From NCBI GenBank assembly GCA_026413225.1, contig CM048553.1, positions 99,050,190 to 99,114,189 on the forward strand: 64,000 nt of DNA, written 5' to 3'. Positions 24,825-34,361 of this stretch are shown piece by piece. Within the stretch, counting starts at the first letter, position 1; every line of letters starts with the position of its first letter. This DNA is from Otis tarda. Lineage: Eukaryota; Chordata; Aves; Otidiformes; Otididae. The translations under genes were made by a program, and so were the position numbers. The notes under the pieces are model-generated. The model saw only the letters and a list, made by a program, of their open reading frames with translations, searched no databases and was not told where the DNA came from.

Positions 24825-24883
24825 GTGGAGTGAAAAAAAAAGACAATATCTCACTCCACTTTAAGACCTTGAAGGTCTTAAAG
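24825..24883. repeat. clustered inverted repeats at the duplication edge
   Basis: Two dyads lie side by side. GTGGAGTGA (24825-24833) pairs with TCACTCCAC (24851-24859). CTTTAAGACCTT (24859-24870) pairs with AAGGTCTTAAAG (24872-24883) around one central G. The second is a perfect 12-base-arm palindrome that ends within a few bases of where homology to the 31.9-kb copy begins. Confidence 0.85.
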
Positions 24884-24884
24884 A

Positions 24885-25512
24885 ATCATTCGAGGGGAAA
24901 GGAAGAGAAAGTCTGGGAGCCCAGAAGCCATGAAACATTACGGTTTTGCAGATGAAACTTCCATAAAGAACCAGACTGATTTTTGTAACTGAATTTGCCA
25001 GGGAGGGAAAAGAACGAACAAAGACCTGGGTGGAGAGTGGGTATGAACTCATTTCACAGCAAACTCCAACAGCAGGGAAAACTGTGTGCCCATGTGTAAG
25101 CGGAATGCTGGTGACAGTGCTGTCTGTGATGGCACTACAGTTACTGACCCTTTGGGAGGTGGGAGATGGGGAGGGGATGAAAACAGCTTCAGCAGAACAC
25201 TTCCAAGAGAAGAGAAAGTGGTCGCTAGAAAACTCCCCCATTCTCCCTCTGTCACCCGTGATGGTTGATGAACCTGTCTGTGGCTCTTTCCTGGTCTTTT
25301 CGGTGCAAGAATCCAGACAGCTTTCTCGTAATGGCAAAAGTAATTAAAAAGAGGATCAACTTCAGAGAAACATAAAACACACACCAAAAGTCTGTCTCTT
25401 TAGCAATATCCCCTATATGCTTTTCTGGAGGGAATTTTGCTAATCTAATACGTGTTAATTTTCTTTCTAATTAGGGCTGTAGTTCACCAGACACTGTTTT
25501 GTATTTAATGTA
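24885..25512 (+). repeat. inverted duplication, copy 1
   Basis: This segment is the reverse complement of 31862-32520. In the core (about 25045-25480) I counted roughly 18 substitutions and one 5-bp length difference over some 400 bases, about 95% identity. Identity falls clearly towards the 24.9-kb end. Open frames up to 158 codons occur on both strands, but the one matching the best frame of copy 2 is interrupted by the length difference, so coding is not supported. It could be two insertions of an unrecognised interspersed repeat or a local inverted segmental duplication. Confidence 0.9.
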
Positions 25513-27114
25513 GATATGGTTAAGCAGTCTAGTTCTCAGTTAGGGTAAGAATTTGGAGCTATGGAATGAGATTTTAGAAGAAGAGAGTGGAAGACACAGT
25601 ATGCAAGACACTGGAAGATCAATAGCTTGTTTTATCTTGCCTCAACACCACCATGGAAGATGCATGGAGCTTATACTACTTTGAACAGAAGAGGATTTTA
25701 TAGGGAGAAAGCTCAAGATTGCAATAAACTTTTAAGCTTTCATTACAGCCGTTTTTTATGCAATGTTTGAAAACTCAGAAAATTAGGTTCACTCTGCTGT
25801 TAGCAGAATGGAGTTATGAATATCTGGCATCCTCCTCCCTCCCCAATGTCCCTCCAGTGCTGAAGTGAGGCAAAGAGAACACCTGGCTGCTGGGGAAAGA
25901 CCACCTCTGAAAAGAAACTCTATATCTACACATATTGCCTCTTTTGAGGGCAAATGTTCCACTTTAAAAGTTAGACTGAATTTTCTCAATGAAATAGGTT
26001 TTGATTAATTAAGTTTTTTTTGTTAAGCCTGAGTATTTTACAAGTATTTTTAATTACTTTATAACACAAGTGTCCTGTAGAATTTCTATCTGATTCACTG
26101 GATTCCTGGTGAAGCAGATATTTCATAACTCAGTTTCATGGGAGATCCAAGAGTGATATTGCCAAATTCTGGGTTCCCAAGCATGTGCAGAGTCTGAGGT
26201 TTCCCAAAACTGTAAGTCTGAAAGCTCTGGGTGGGAGGAGGCTCTGATAGCTGCAAGCCTCCTCATCACAGAACTGAGATTTAGATTTTAGAAGTCCTGG
26301 AGTAGGCTTCCAGGGTCTGTCACTGGAGCACTTTATGATGAAGTTGTCACAGAACTGTGAATCACAGAAGCTGCCCAGAGCCTATAGAAAGTGGCCTGCA
26401 AACATAGATTTTGTGTTGGAACAAGATAAGTAAGTATTCAGTGGTGAATATATGAAGATTGTTTTGAAAACCAGGTCATCTCAGAATGCACTCATATGGC
26501 TTAATGTGCCTTACAAAATTTTCTTGCTAACAGAAAATCTTCTACTTTTAGCTCCACGTTGTGTAGCCGATCAGAATCCTTGTCAGCAATTCTTCACAAG
26601 CAGTAACTTTCAGTTAGGTTGAAGAGTAATGTGAACAACTAGAGTCTCAGGAATCACGGCTGTACTGTGGAATACATTCCACCTAGAACATCCGCAACTT
26701 GTATTGAAGGAGAATAGATTACTCTCTTGTCAAGAAATAACAATTTCCCACAATTTTTCAGAAACTCACTGTAACTACATTTGGGAAAAAGCTACCCAGG
26801 TATTCAATGTTTATCCTCTTACTTGCTGAGATAGTTCTTCACTATACAATATCTATAGCTTGATCTGGCTGAAATCAGTATATGGGGCTTTCACAATTGT
26901 TCTACTCCTTAAAAGATCACACTAGGCTGGTTTGCAAAGCAGGAAGAACAAACTTTGGGGATTCACTTGAAGAATTTGCACTTGAAGTGTTTTAACCCTT
27001 CAGTTTTTAATTTGGTGCCTTTTTAATTTTCAAATATTCATATTCTTACACACTGACAGAACTTGCACAAGACTAAATCAAACCAAAAGAAAACATCTGG
27101 AGATGTCAAAATGT
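25513..27114. other. unique non-coding DNA
   Basis: AT-rich sequence with no gene, transposon or tandem repeat recognised. Confidence 0.55.
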
Positions 27115-27620
27115 GGATGAATGGAAATCTTATCTGGAGTGTCTCATACCATTTTTGGGCACCATACTTCAGAAAATATGTGGGCCAAATGGATGTACTG
27201 TGCAGAGAATAAAAATAATAGCTGGAAACTCTCATCAGCAAAGAAAAAAAAATTAGAATTAGGTTTATTTAGCCTGAGAAAGAAAACTCAAAAGGAAGAC
27301 AGGAGAAATATTCCTTAGGTATTGAAGTGGTTGCCGGGAAGGAATAATTTGTTCTCAGAGTATCCACAATGCATAAGACAATAGATAATGGGTCTGAACT
27401 GCAGTAAAGGAGATTCATGGCCAAATCAAGGGGAAAAAAATTTAAAGAGTACTCTAGTACTGAATTATATTGCCTAGGAAAGCTGTTAAATCTCCAACAT
27501 CAAGGGAGATATTTGCATTGTTTTAGGCAGATATTTCTCAGATATGGCTGGATGTGAGTTAAAAGGAGGAACTAGGTTGATTTTTGAGAACGCTTCCAGT
27601 GATATTTTCCATCCTATGCT
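27115..27620 (+). mobile_element. ancient CR1 fragment
   Basis: The plus strand follows the older amniote CR1 layout in order: TTTTTGGGCACCATACTTCA (27150s), a frame around TTTATTTAGCCTGAGAAAGA (encoding a LGLFSL-K motif), AACTGCAGTAAAGGAGATTC, TTGCCTAGGAAAGCTGTTAA, CTCCAACATCAAGGGAGATA, and a degenerate GGTCCCTTCCA-like end before 27620. The reading frame is broken many times. Divergence is far greater than in the other CR1 copies, so this is one of the oldest layers. Edges are approximate. Confidence 0.8.
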
Positions 27621-28559
27621 TCAGAACAAGTAGGGAAGGAGAGGACTATTACAGTTTGGAAGTGAAGCATGAAGAAATATCCAAAGATTATGATCTTTCA
27701 CATGATTCTTTTATTGGGAAATACCACATTACTTATATCTTCCCTAATACATCAAGATTTAAAGAAATAGCTGGCCACTCTTCTGTTTCGCCAAATGCAA
27801 TGAAGTGATACCTCTGTTTTTATCTCTCTCCTTGCTCTGTTATTGAAAGAGCAATAGATTAAGATATAATTGTTACCCTGTAGTAGTTTTTGGCATTAAG
27901 GCTCAGATATTCTTGTCAACCCTGCAATGGACTGTCTCTTTCTCTGATCTTGTGCAAGACTCAAAACCTTTTTCAGGGGTTTTACTCCACAGTAAAGTTT
28001 TTCTTCCTGCATACTCTTGTTCTTGGGTCATCAATAATAGGGTTAAGAAGTTTAAAAGCCAGTTATCATAAGCCCAAGAGCCGTTCAAAATAAGGCTGCA
28101 TTAGTTCATGTGCTCACCCAGCTACTTGGTTTCCTGTAGAGAAATTCGATTTTTTAAAAAGTAATGATCAGAATCCTAAGAGTGAATTTGAAAACAGCAA
28201 AAGCTGAGAAATCAAAGGTAAGGCTCTATGCTTTTGCATATAAGCCATGCATAATGAAAATACTGTATTAATATTGTACTTTGTGATAAATTTTACAATG
28301 ATTGCTTTAAAATGCATTGCCACCCAAAGTCTTTAATATTCCTTAATATTCCTCCTAGCCCCCCTGAAGAATGTGTTTGCTGCTGGCTTTTCTGGGTGTG
28401 AGGAAAGCAAATGTCACACTGGCTGGCTGCCTCTTTTCTTGGGCATGGTCACTGCAGATTGGCTCTAACCATTATTTGTTTGTTTTTCAAATGTTCTGGG
28501 GCAAAATGATGGGACAGGAAACGTCTGAGCCTGTCTGACACTCCTGCAGCATGAGCCCT
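27621..28559. other. unique non-coding DNA
   Basis: No gene is recognised. The part from about 28370 becomes richer in GC and may be flank of the next repeat. Confidence 0.5.
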
Positions 28560-28990
28560 GCTGGGACAGCTGGGGCTTGTTATTTTGCTGGGTGTTCCTT
28601 AGCTCAGGCCGGTTTCTTGGCACTTTTTCACTTCTTCTGTTGCACAGCTCCTAGAAAAACTGTTAGGGTTCTGAGTGCATTAATGAGCCTTAGTTGCTCT
28701 GATCAGCCTCACCTGGGGTCTCCACTTATTCCCTCTGCACAGGGGCTCCGTTGCAGCTCAGTCCCGTCCCGAGTTACGCTGTGCATGTGCCTGTCTCTAG
28801 CTCCAGCTATGTTACAGTCATGCCTGGACATGGGCCCTATTGACCTGGCTGGATCCTGGCCTGTGGACTCTGCTCCTAGCTTGACATTGGACCTGCCTTG
28901 TCACTATGGACTTGCCTGGTGATCATGAGAATGTGTCTGACTTTGGGTACCCCTGTCAGACCTGGCCTGACCCCAGCTTGATGGTTTGTA
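28560..28990 (-). repeat. GGTC-rich interspersed repeat, copy B
   Basis: Read on the minus strand, this GC-rich block contains CAGGTCTGACAGGGGTACCC, AAAGTCAGACACATTCTC, AGTCCATAGTGACAAGGC and AGGTCCAATGTCAAGCTAGG. The same ordered motifs occur in copy A at about 760-810. The 123-codon plus-strand open frame starting at 28551 is explained by the composition of the repeat and has no recognisable domain. The left boundary is uncertain. Confidence 0.55.
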
Positions 28991-29235
28991 TGTGAGGCTT
29001 AACCTTCAACATACTTTGTCACCAAAAACTGCTCGGGACTACAGGAGGCCTCATGCCTCAGAGGTGCAAGGCTGTAGTTCACCTTAAAAGGGTAGAGGTG
29101 CTTCCACTATCTGACCTTCCTTCTATCCTTCTGTGAGCAAAATTAGCCGGATGGAACAAAACATTGTAATTTTGACCAGCCTGTGTAGGTGAATTTGCCC
29201 TTATCCCTCATTCTTGCACATCCAAAAAGTCCTGG

Positions 29236-29850
29236 CTAAAAGCAGGTGCTTACATGCACATACTGGTATTTACACATGTGGTATGGACACACTGCTGGGA
29301 TGAGTGCCACTAAGGCATGGCTTGCCCTTGCTAACCCCTTCCCCAAGGAATGGAAATATCCTGCTGACAGGATAGTGAGACTTAGAATCCTTGAATTTAG
29401 ATTACAGGGACAGGATGGGAAAGGAGGAAGGAGAGCTGGGTATTGTTGCTGTTTGCTTCTCTGTGCACAGCACATATTTCTGCATGGATTTCTGTCAGCA
29501 GTCATTGATGATCGCATCAGCAGTAATGTCCCTTGATGCTTGCAGTCCCTCTTAAGGAGGCCAGGACGTGGAGCACTGCAAGGAAATGGGGCTGAAAGGA
29601 GGAGGGTATACCGGTGACAGGTGAGTAGAGAGCAGAAGAGCTGCTCGCTGCATGGAGAAGTTCCACCCAGCCCAGCATATTTTCTCTGAGAGGAGCCAAC
29701 AGCAGGTGCCTGCAGAAGAATAAAGGAGCTGACCATTTCTGGAGTGACATCCTTCCTCCATATCTGCAGCAGTCTCTGGGTTAGAGACTTCCTGGTCAAG
29801 AAGGCAAGCCATTCTAGCTGAAGACTCCCAACCTTCATGCATATGTTCAT
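29236..29850 (-). other. long open frame, probably non-coding
   Basis: The minus strand is open for 204 codons from an ATG at 29850, the longest frame in the window outside CR1 RT remnants. The hypothetical peptide is rich in Leu, Ser, Cys and Arg and shows no domain, signal or repeat I recognise. Other frames on both strands are also open here (77, 96 and 96 codons), which points to a stop-poor GC-rich region rather than selection. Part of it (about 29658-29730) resembles the old CR1-like 3' tail found at 62.9 kb, making a host gene less likely. Confidence 0.12.
29658..29732 (-). mobile_element. probable ancient CR1-like tail scrap
   Basis: CCAGCCCAGCATATTTTCTC, followed by CCAACAGCAGGTGCCTGCAG and AAGAATAAAGG, follows the same template as CCAGCCCAACACGCGTTTTC and CCTGCAGCAGATGTTTGGAG at 62915-62965. 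I know that template from old CR1-type repeats of turtles, crocodilians and birds. The fragment is short and could be partly fortuitous. Confidence 0.45.
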
Positions 29851-30477
29851 TGTCTTTCAGAGAAGTTTGTTAGGCGTAGCAGTGGGTGACACTGAGATGC
29901 ATAACTTCAATGTGTATTATGCAAACCTACCCTCTCTATTTTTTTCTTTTGTGCAAGGAATCCCCTTCTAGAGATCTACCTAGGCCTGCTAGGGCATGTT
30001 CAGAAAAAAATGTGGTTATATCACATTGCCAGTAAAACTCCTCTCACCATCTGAAGCTCCTTCAGTTCTGTGAGTTTTTGCTGGTAGAGTTTGAGTTGTC
30101 TGTTTTGCTTTTTGTTCTTCCATAGGACGGTAAGAACCTTGTCAGCTGATATATGTTGTTTCAATTGAGGATTATTTATTTTGCTGAATGGAAAAGAAGC
30201 AACATATTACCTTGTGCCCTAGTTTATTTGTTCCTGGGAAAAGTAGTCTTCCATAGCTGATGGACAGTAACTCTACTGCATTTCTGAATTGTCAACTGTG
30301 TCTTGTACATCTATATGCAGTAGCTAGAAGTCCAGCTTTCTTGTTTTACTTTGCCATTAACTTCCCAATCTAGGAACTCTAATTCCTGTAATTTTCCCAT
30401 CCAAATACCACTGAAGATCGTCTGGCTAGCCATGCTTCCGTAGACAAAACCAGATCCAGAACAATTGCTCTTCTGTT

Positions 30478-30497
30478 GAGCTAGCTGGAGCTAGCTC
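30478..30497. repeat. perfect GAGCTAGCT palindrome
   Basis: GAGCTAGCT and AGCTAGCTC are separated by GG, giving a 9-base-arm dyad. Nearby GGCTAGCC and GGCTAG motifs make the area locally rich in CTAG. Confidence 0.6.
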
Positions 30498-31861
30498 ACA
30501 TATTGAAAGCTACTAGATGTATGGCTAGATGGGCTAATCAGGTTATTTGGCTATATGAATGAATTTATATTTATTAATTTTATTATTTTACTTATTATTG
30601 AATGTGTTATTTCTGAAGGTTTTCAACAACAACCATCATTATCTTGACACTGCAGTCTCCATCTCTTTCAGTAAAATCCTACCAGAAAACACCGGAGAAA
30701 GTAGGAATTTTCTGAGGTTTATTTCTGCTACAGAGACAGGCAAGATTTTCCATTACCTTTTTCTGTAAGAGGTGCAATGACAAAGTCATGGGAATTGCTT
30801 GCATGAAGATTAAGACCTTTGTGGATTCAGATAAGCAGGATGGTCATTCTCTGGAATTCATGTGTTGTTTTAGGATCACATAACAAGTGTTACCATCATT
30901 CTCAGTGTGCGACTGAACAACTTCTAGATGTCATCCTTCCCGGCATCCACCGAGAGGGAGGATGAGGTTTACTGTTTAACAGCTATTGGTGACCTTCTTT
31001 GCTCATCAATTTGGAGTAAATGATGTGCTAATACTCTTGTTTACCTGGAAGCTGACATCCTGGAGGCAAAACAGATTGGTCAGTCCCCTGGGCTGGCTTA
31101 TAGTGGCTTAATAAAATGTTCTTTCATTGGCATAGATTATGTTCTGGTCACTAAAGTGTCACGGACTTTGCTTATCTGTGATCTACTCTCTCATTTTTCT
31201 CCTGATAATTTCCAAGCTAATTGTTTAACTGGTGCATAATTCAGTTGCAAACCTTTCTGGCAAAAACAGAATTAATGAAGATCTCAGATGTGTTTCAGAC
31301 AAATAAAATCTGCCTCAGACCTCAACTTCATTTCAAAGTCTGGAAAGTAAATATTTTTTTAAATGACAGAAAACTAAGCAAAACAGTTAAAAAATCACTT
31401 TTCTTTTTGGTAACAGGAAAGAATGTTTTTAATTTATTTTTTTTTCCTTTGTATAGCAGTCTACATCAGTCTTGGAAAATGGTTGAACTGGGGATATTTC
31501 CTGTCAATTAAAAAATGTTTTTGAGTTGAATTAAATCGGCACTTAGAATTCCACCTTAAATTCTCCAAAGATGGCACTTGCTTAAGGTTCTGAAGATGGG
31601 AATATGATCTGCTAAAAATCGGACAAGTGAGCAGAAACAAACTATGACTTCTGCCCCAGGGGTAATGGAGACGGAGATGAATCCTGACAAGCACACACAT
31701 GACAAGACCTAGGCAGAGCAAGAACGGGTGACTCACAAATTGTAGTGGCACGTTCTCTCCAAGGGCCTCAGTGTGCAGTAATGCCTAAAAGATCTCAACC
31801 AGGATCACATGATGCATGCAGTGGTTGGCTGACTGTTGAGCCATATAATAAAACCCCAACA

Positions 31862-32520
31862 AATTAAGTATGAAACAGCCTCTGGTGAGCTATAGCCCTA
31901 ATTAGAAAGAAAATTAACAGGTATTAGATTAGCAAAATTCCCTCCAGAAAAGTATATAGGGGATATCATTAAAGAGACAGACTTGTGGTGTGTGTTTTAT
32001 GTTTTTCTGAAGTTGATCCTCTTTTTGATTACTTCTGCCACTATGAGAAGGCTGTCTGGATTCTTGCACTGAAAAGACCAGGAAAGAGCCACAGACAGGT
32101 TTGTCAACCATCACGGGTGACAGAGGGAGAATGGGGGAGTTTTCTAGCGACCACTTTCTCTTCTCTTGGAAGTGTTCTGCTGAAGCTGTTTTCATCCCCT
32201 CCCCTCCCCATCTCCCACCTCCCAAAGGGTCAGTAACTGTAGTGCCATCACAGACAGCACTGTCACCAGCATTCCCCTTACACATGGGCACACAGTTTTC
32301 CCTGCTGTTGGAGTTTGCTGTGAAATGAGCTCACACCCAGCCTTAGCCCAGGTCTTTGGAGCTAAGTATTTGTTCGTTCTTTTCCCTCCCTGGCAAATTC
32401 AGTTACAAAAATCAGTCTGGTCCTTTATACCAGTTGATGTGCAAAACTGTCATATTTCATGACTTCCAAGCTCCCAAGGTGCTTTCATCTGCCTTTCCTT
32501 CCTTTTCAGCTGTTCTTATT
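31862..32520 (-). repeat. inverted duplication, copy 2
   Basis: This is the inverted partner of 24885-25512, about 6.35 kb away. It carries a 5-bp extra GGGGA-type unit relative to copy 1 (near 32200) and several transitions such as TGATGAACC versus TGACAAACC. A 120-codon minus-strand frame (32291-31929) is intact here but not in copy 1. Homology ends near 31862 on one side and fades near 32520 on the other. No obvious TG...CA ends or target duplication were found. Confidence 0.9.
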
Positions 32521-34027
32521 TGTCCACTCTGGTCCTTCTTTTCTCTGCCCAGTTTCTTTTCTTTATGCTCCCTCTGTATCAACTTTCCCCTTGTCTTCTA
32601 ATATTATTTTCAGTTTGTCTCACTTAAGCCATTCTGCCCGGAATTCAGGTCTCCACTGCTTCTTCCTCATGTTGCCAAATCAGAGCACATCCCATTACAC
32701 CATCTGAATAAGGGTAATCCTAGACACACAGATATCGAGTGCAAATGTCCATGCAAGCTCAGATACGGCAAATACTCAGAGAAGAACAAACACCAGTGAG
32801 AGGAATCAGAGTTTGTCTCGTTTTTTAGTTCATCAGTGACCTCCTTCTAGCCCATCATCCTGAGATTCTAAGTCCACGGAAGAGACACAAGAACTGAATC
32901 GTTCACCAGAGTGGACTCTGCAGGAAGCCATCTCTCATGCTGTAAGCATATTGTTGGTCTGTGTAGAGCTTTTCTGTACACGTGTAGTGGTTATCTGACG
33001 ATGATTATGATGAAATTATGGTCAGATCTTTGACTTTAAAAATCTACTCTTCTTACCCATGTCCCTGCCCAGCACAGCAAACTTTTGGTAAATGATGGAC
33101 CATATTTGATTAAAAAGCCTCTGAGGAGAGGCCTTCTGCCAGAGCAGTCCTGTTCAGGGAACAGATTGTCTGGACAGTGGTGTTCAGAAAGAAGGCAGTT
33201 TTTACAGTGCATTTATAAATGTCATTTGAGGAAACCAGGTATAGGTTGCAGCTAACTGTCTGAACACCCAGAAACAGTAGTTGGCTCCCAGGTTCTCAGA
33301 TAAGTGGTATTCATAGAAAGTGTTTTAAAAAGTGTTATTTCAGGATGCAGTTATGCAATCTCAGCCTGAGTAGTCCCATTCTGCCAACACAAAGTGCTCC
33401 CATTCAGGGTCTAGAAATATTCTTTACTTTCTCCTAGGTGTGCTCTGTGCTGATGGCTGTTGTCTATTCCTTTCCTATTAGATGTGACTACATTTCATGA
33501 GTGATGGAGAGGATTCCAGCTGAAAAGATGCATAGATTTTGGCAAATCTGCTGTCCTTTTAAAGCCACAACCCTACAAGGCACACATGGTATGAGTTGGC
33601 CGACAGTATTCTGACAGACTCTGTAGACAGCTATTGAAGTCAATTTTTTTGGCAAGGATTTAGCTAGCTGGGTTGTTACCACACGTTTTTTATAGCAACT
33701 GTGGTTTACTTTGACACGGAAGGAGTGACGTAGCACACCGACTTTAAAAAAGCTGAGATTGTTACCACTTTAATACTAAGGGTATAGACATCAAAAGGTG
33801 GCAAATGTGTTACTGCAGCTTAACGAGTTACTGTTTGTCATTGCAAATCAGCTGAGGAGTGTTAGCTAGTTAAGCTTTGATAACCTGATTGCTTGTAATC
33901 ATCTTTTTAGAAGATTACAAAATTAGCATGTCATGGATCAGCTTGGAGCATATCTGGCTGTGGATCAGCCATCCTGAAGCAAGAAGTAGAAGCTGCATAC
34001 CTCTAAAATACGTGTCTTCTTCCCTAG

Positions 34028-34194
34028 CCCAATCTCGTTTTCTTTTTCAAACTTGTGCAATGATGATTGCAATTATGTGTTTGCTGCCCTATTTGTTACC
34101 AATGTCTCAGCCAGGAAATGCATTAGAGGATTCCTTGTTCTGCACGTGCTCCATATATGCTTATATGAGGCCTCCAAGAAGTAATAGTCAGAAG
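34028..34194 (+). other. weak candidate exon with signal-peptide-like start
   Basis: A plausible acceptor (CTTCTTCCCTAG ending at 34027) and a strong donor (CAGAAG|GTAAGG, cut after 34194) bracket an open stretch. From the double ATG at 34060 the frame runs exactly 45 codons to the donor (phase 0). The first residues, MMIAIMCLLPYLLP, are hydrophobic like a secretion signal. They are followed by a small-residue region (QPGNALEDS), a CTC pair and a basic end (MRPPRSNSQK). The frame is open further upstream as well. I recognise no homologue and could not find a following exon, so chance is the default explanation. Confidence 0.15.
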
Positions 34195-34330
34195 GTAAGG
34201 CTGCATTTGTATTTTACTGAATTAAAATGCTAGATTGTGTCATAATGTGAAAATGAATTTGGTGTCATCAGATATGATGATAGTTTCTGTTTATCTCTTT
34301 GTTTCCTCTTCCCCAGACTGCACATGCACA

Positions 34331-34361
34331 TGTGTGTGTGCCCGCACACACACACACACAC
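34331..34361 (+). repeat. TG/CA microsatellite hairpin
   Basis: TGTGTGTGTG (34331-34340) is followed by CCCG and then a 17-base CA run (34345-34361). The arms are complementary, so this microsatellite can fold as a hairpin, and alternating purine-pyrimidine DNA can adopt the Z form. Confidence 0.9.

Larger units (their letters stand above)
28991..31861. other. mostly unique non-coding DNA
   Basis: No supported gene. It includes the unexplained minus-strand frame at 29236-29850, an ancient CR1-like scrap near 29.7 kb and a perfect palindrome at 30478-30497. Confidence 0.5.

Noticed and set aside
24885-32520. The two inverted copies as the LTRs of one provirus
   Set aside because: Proviral LTRs are in direct, not inverted, orientation. 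No TG...CA ends or retroviral genes were seen between them.
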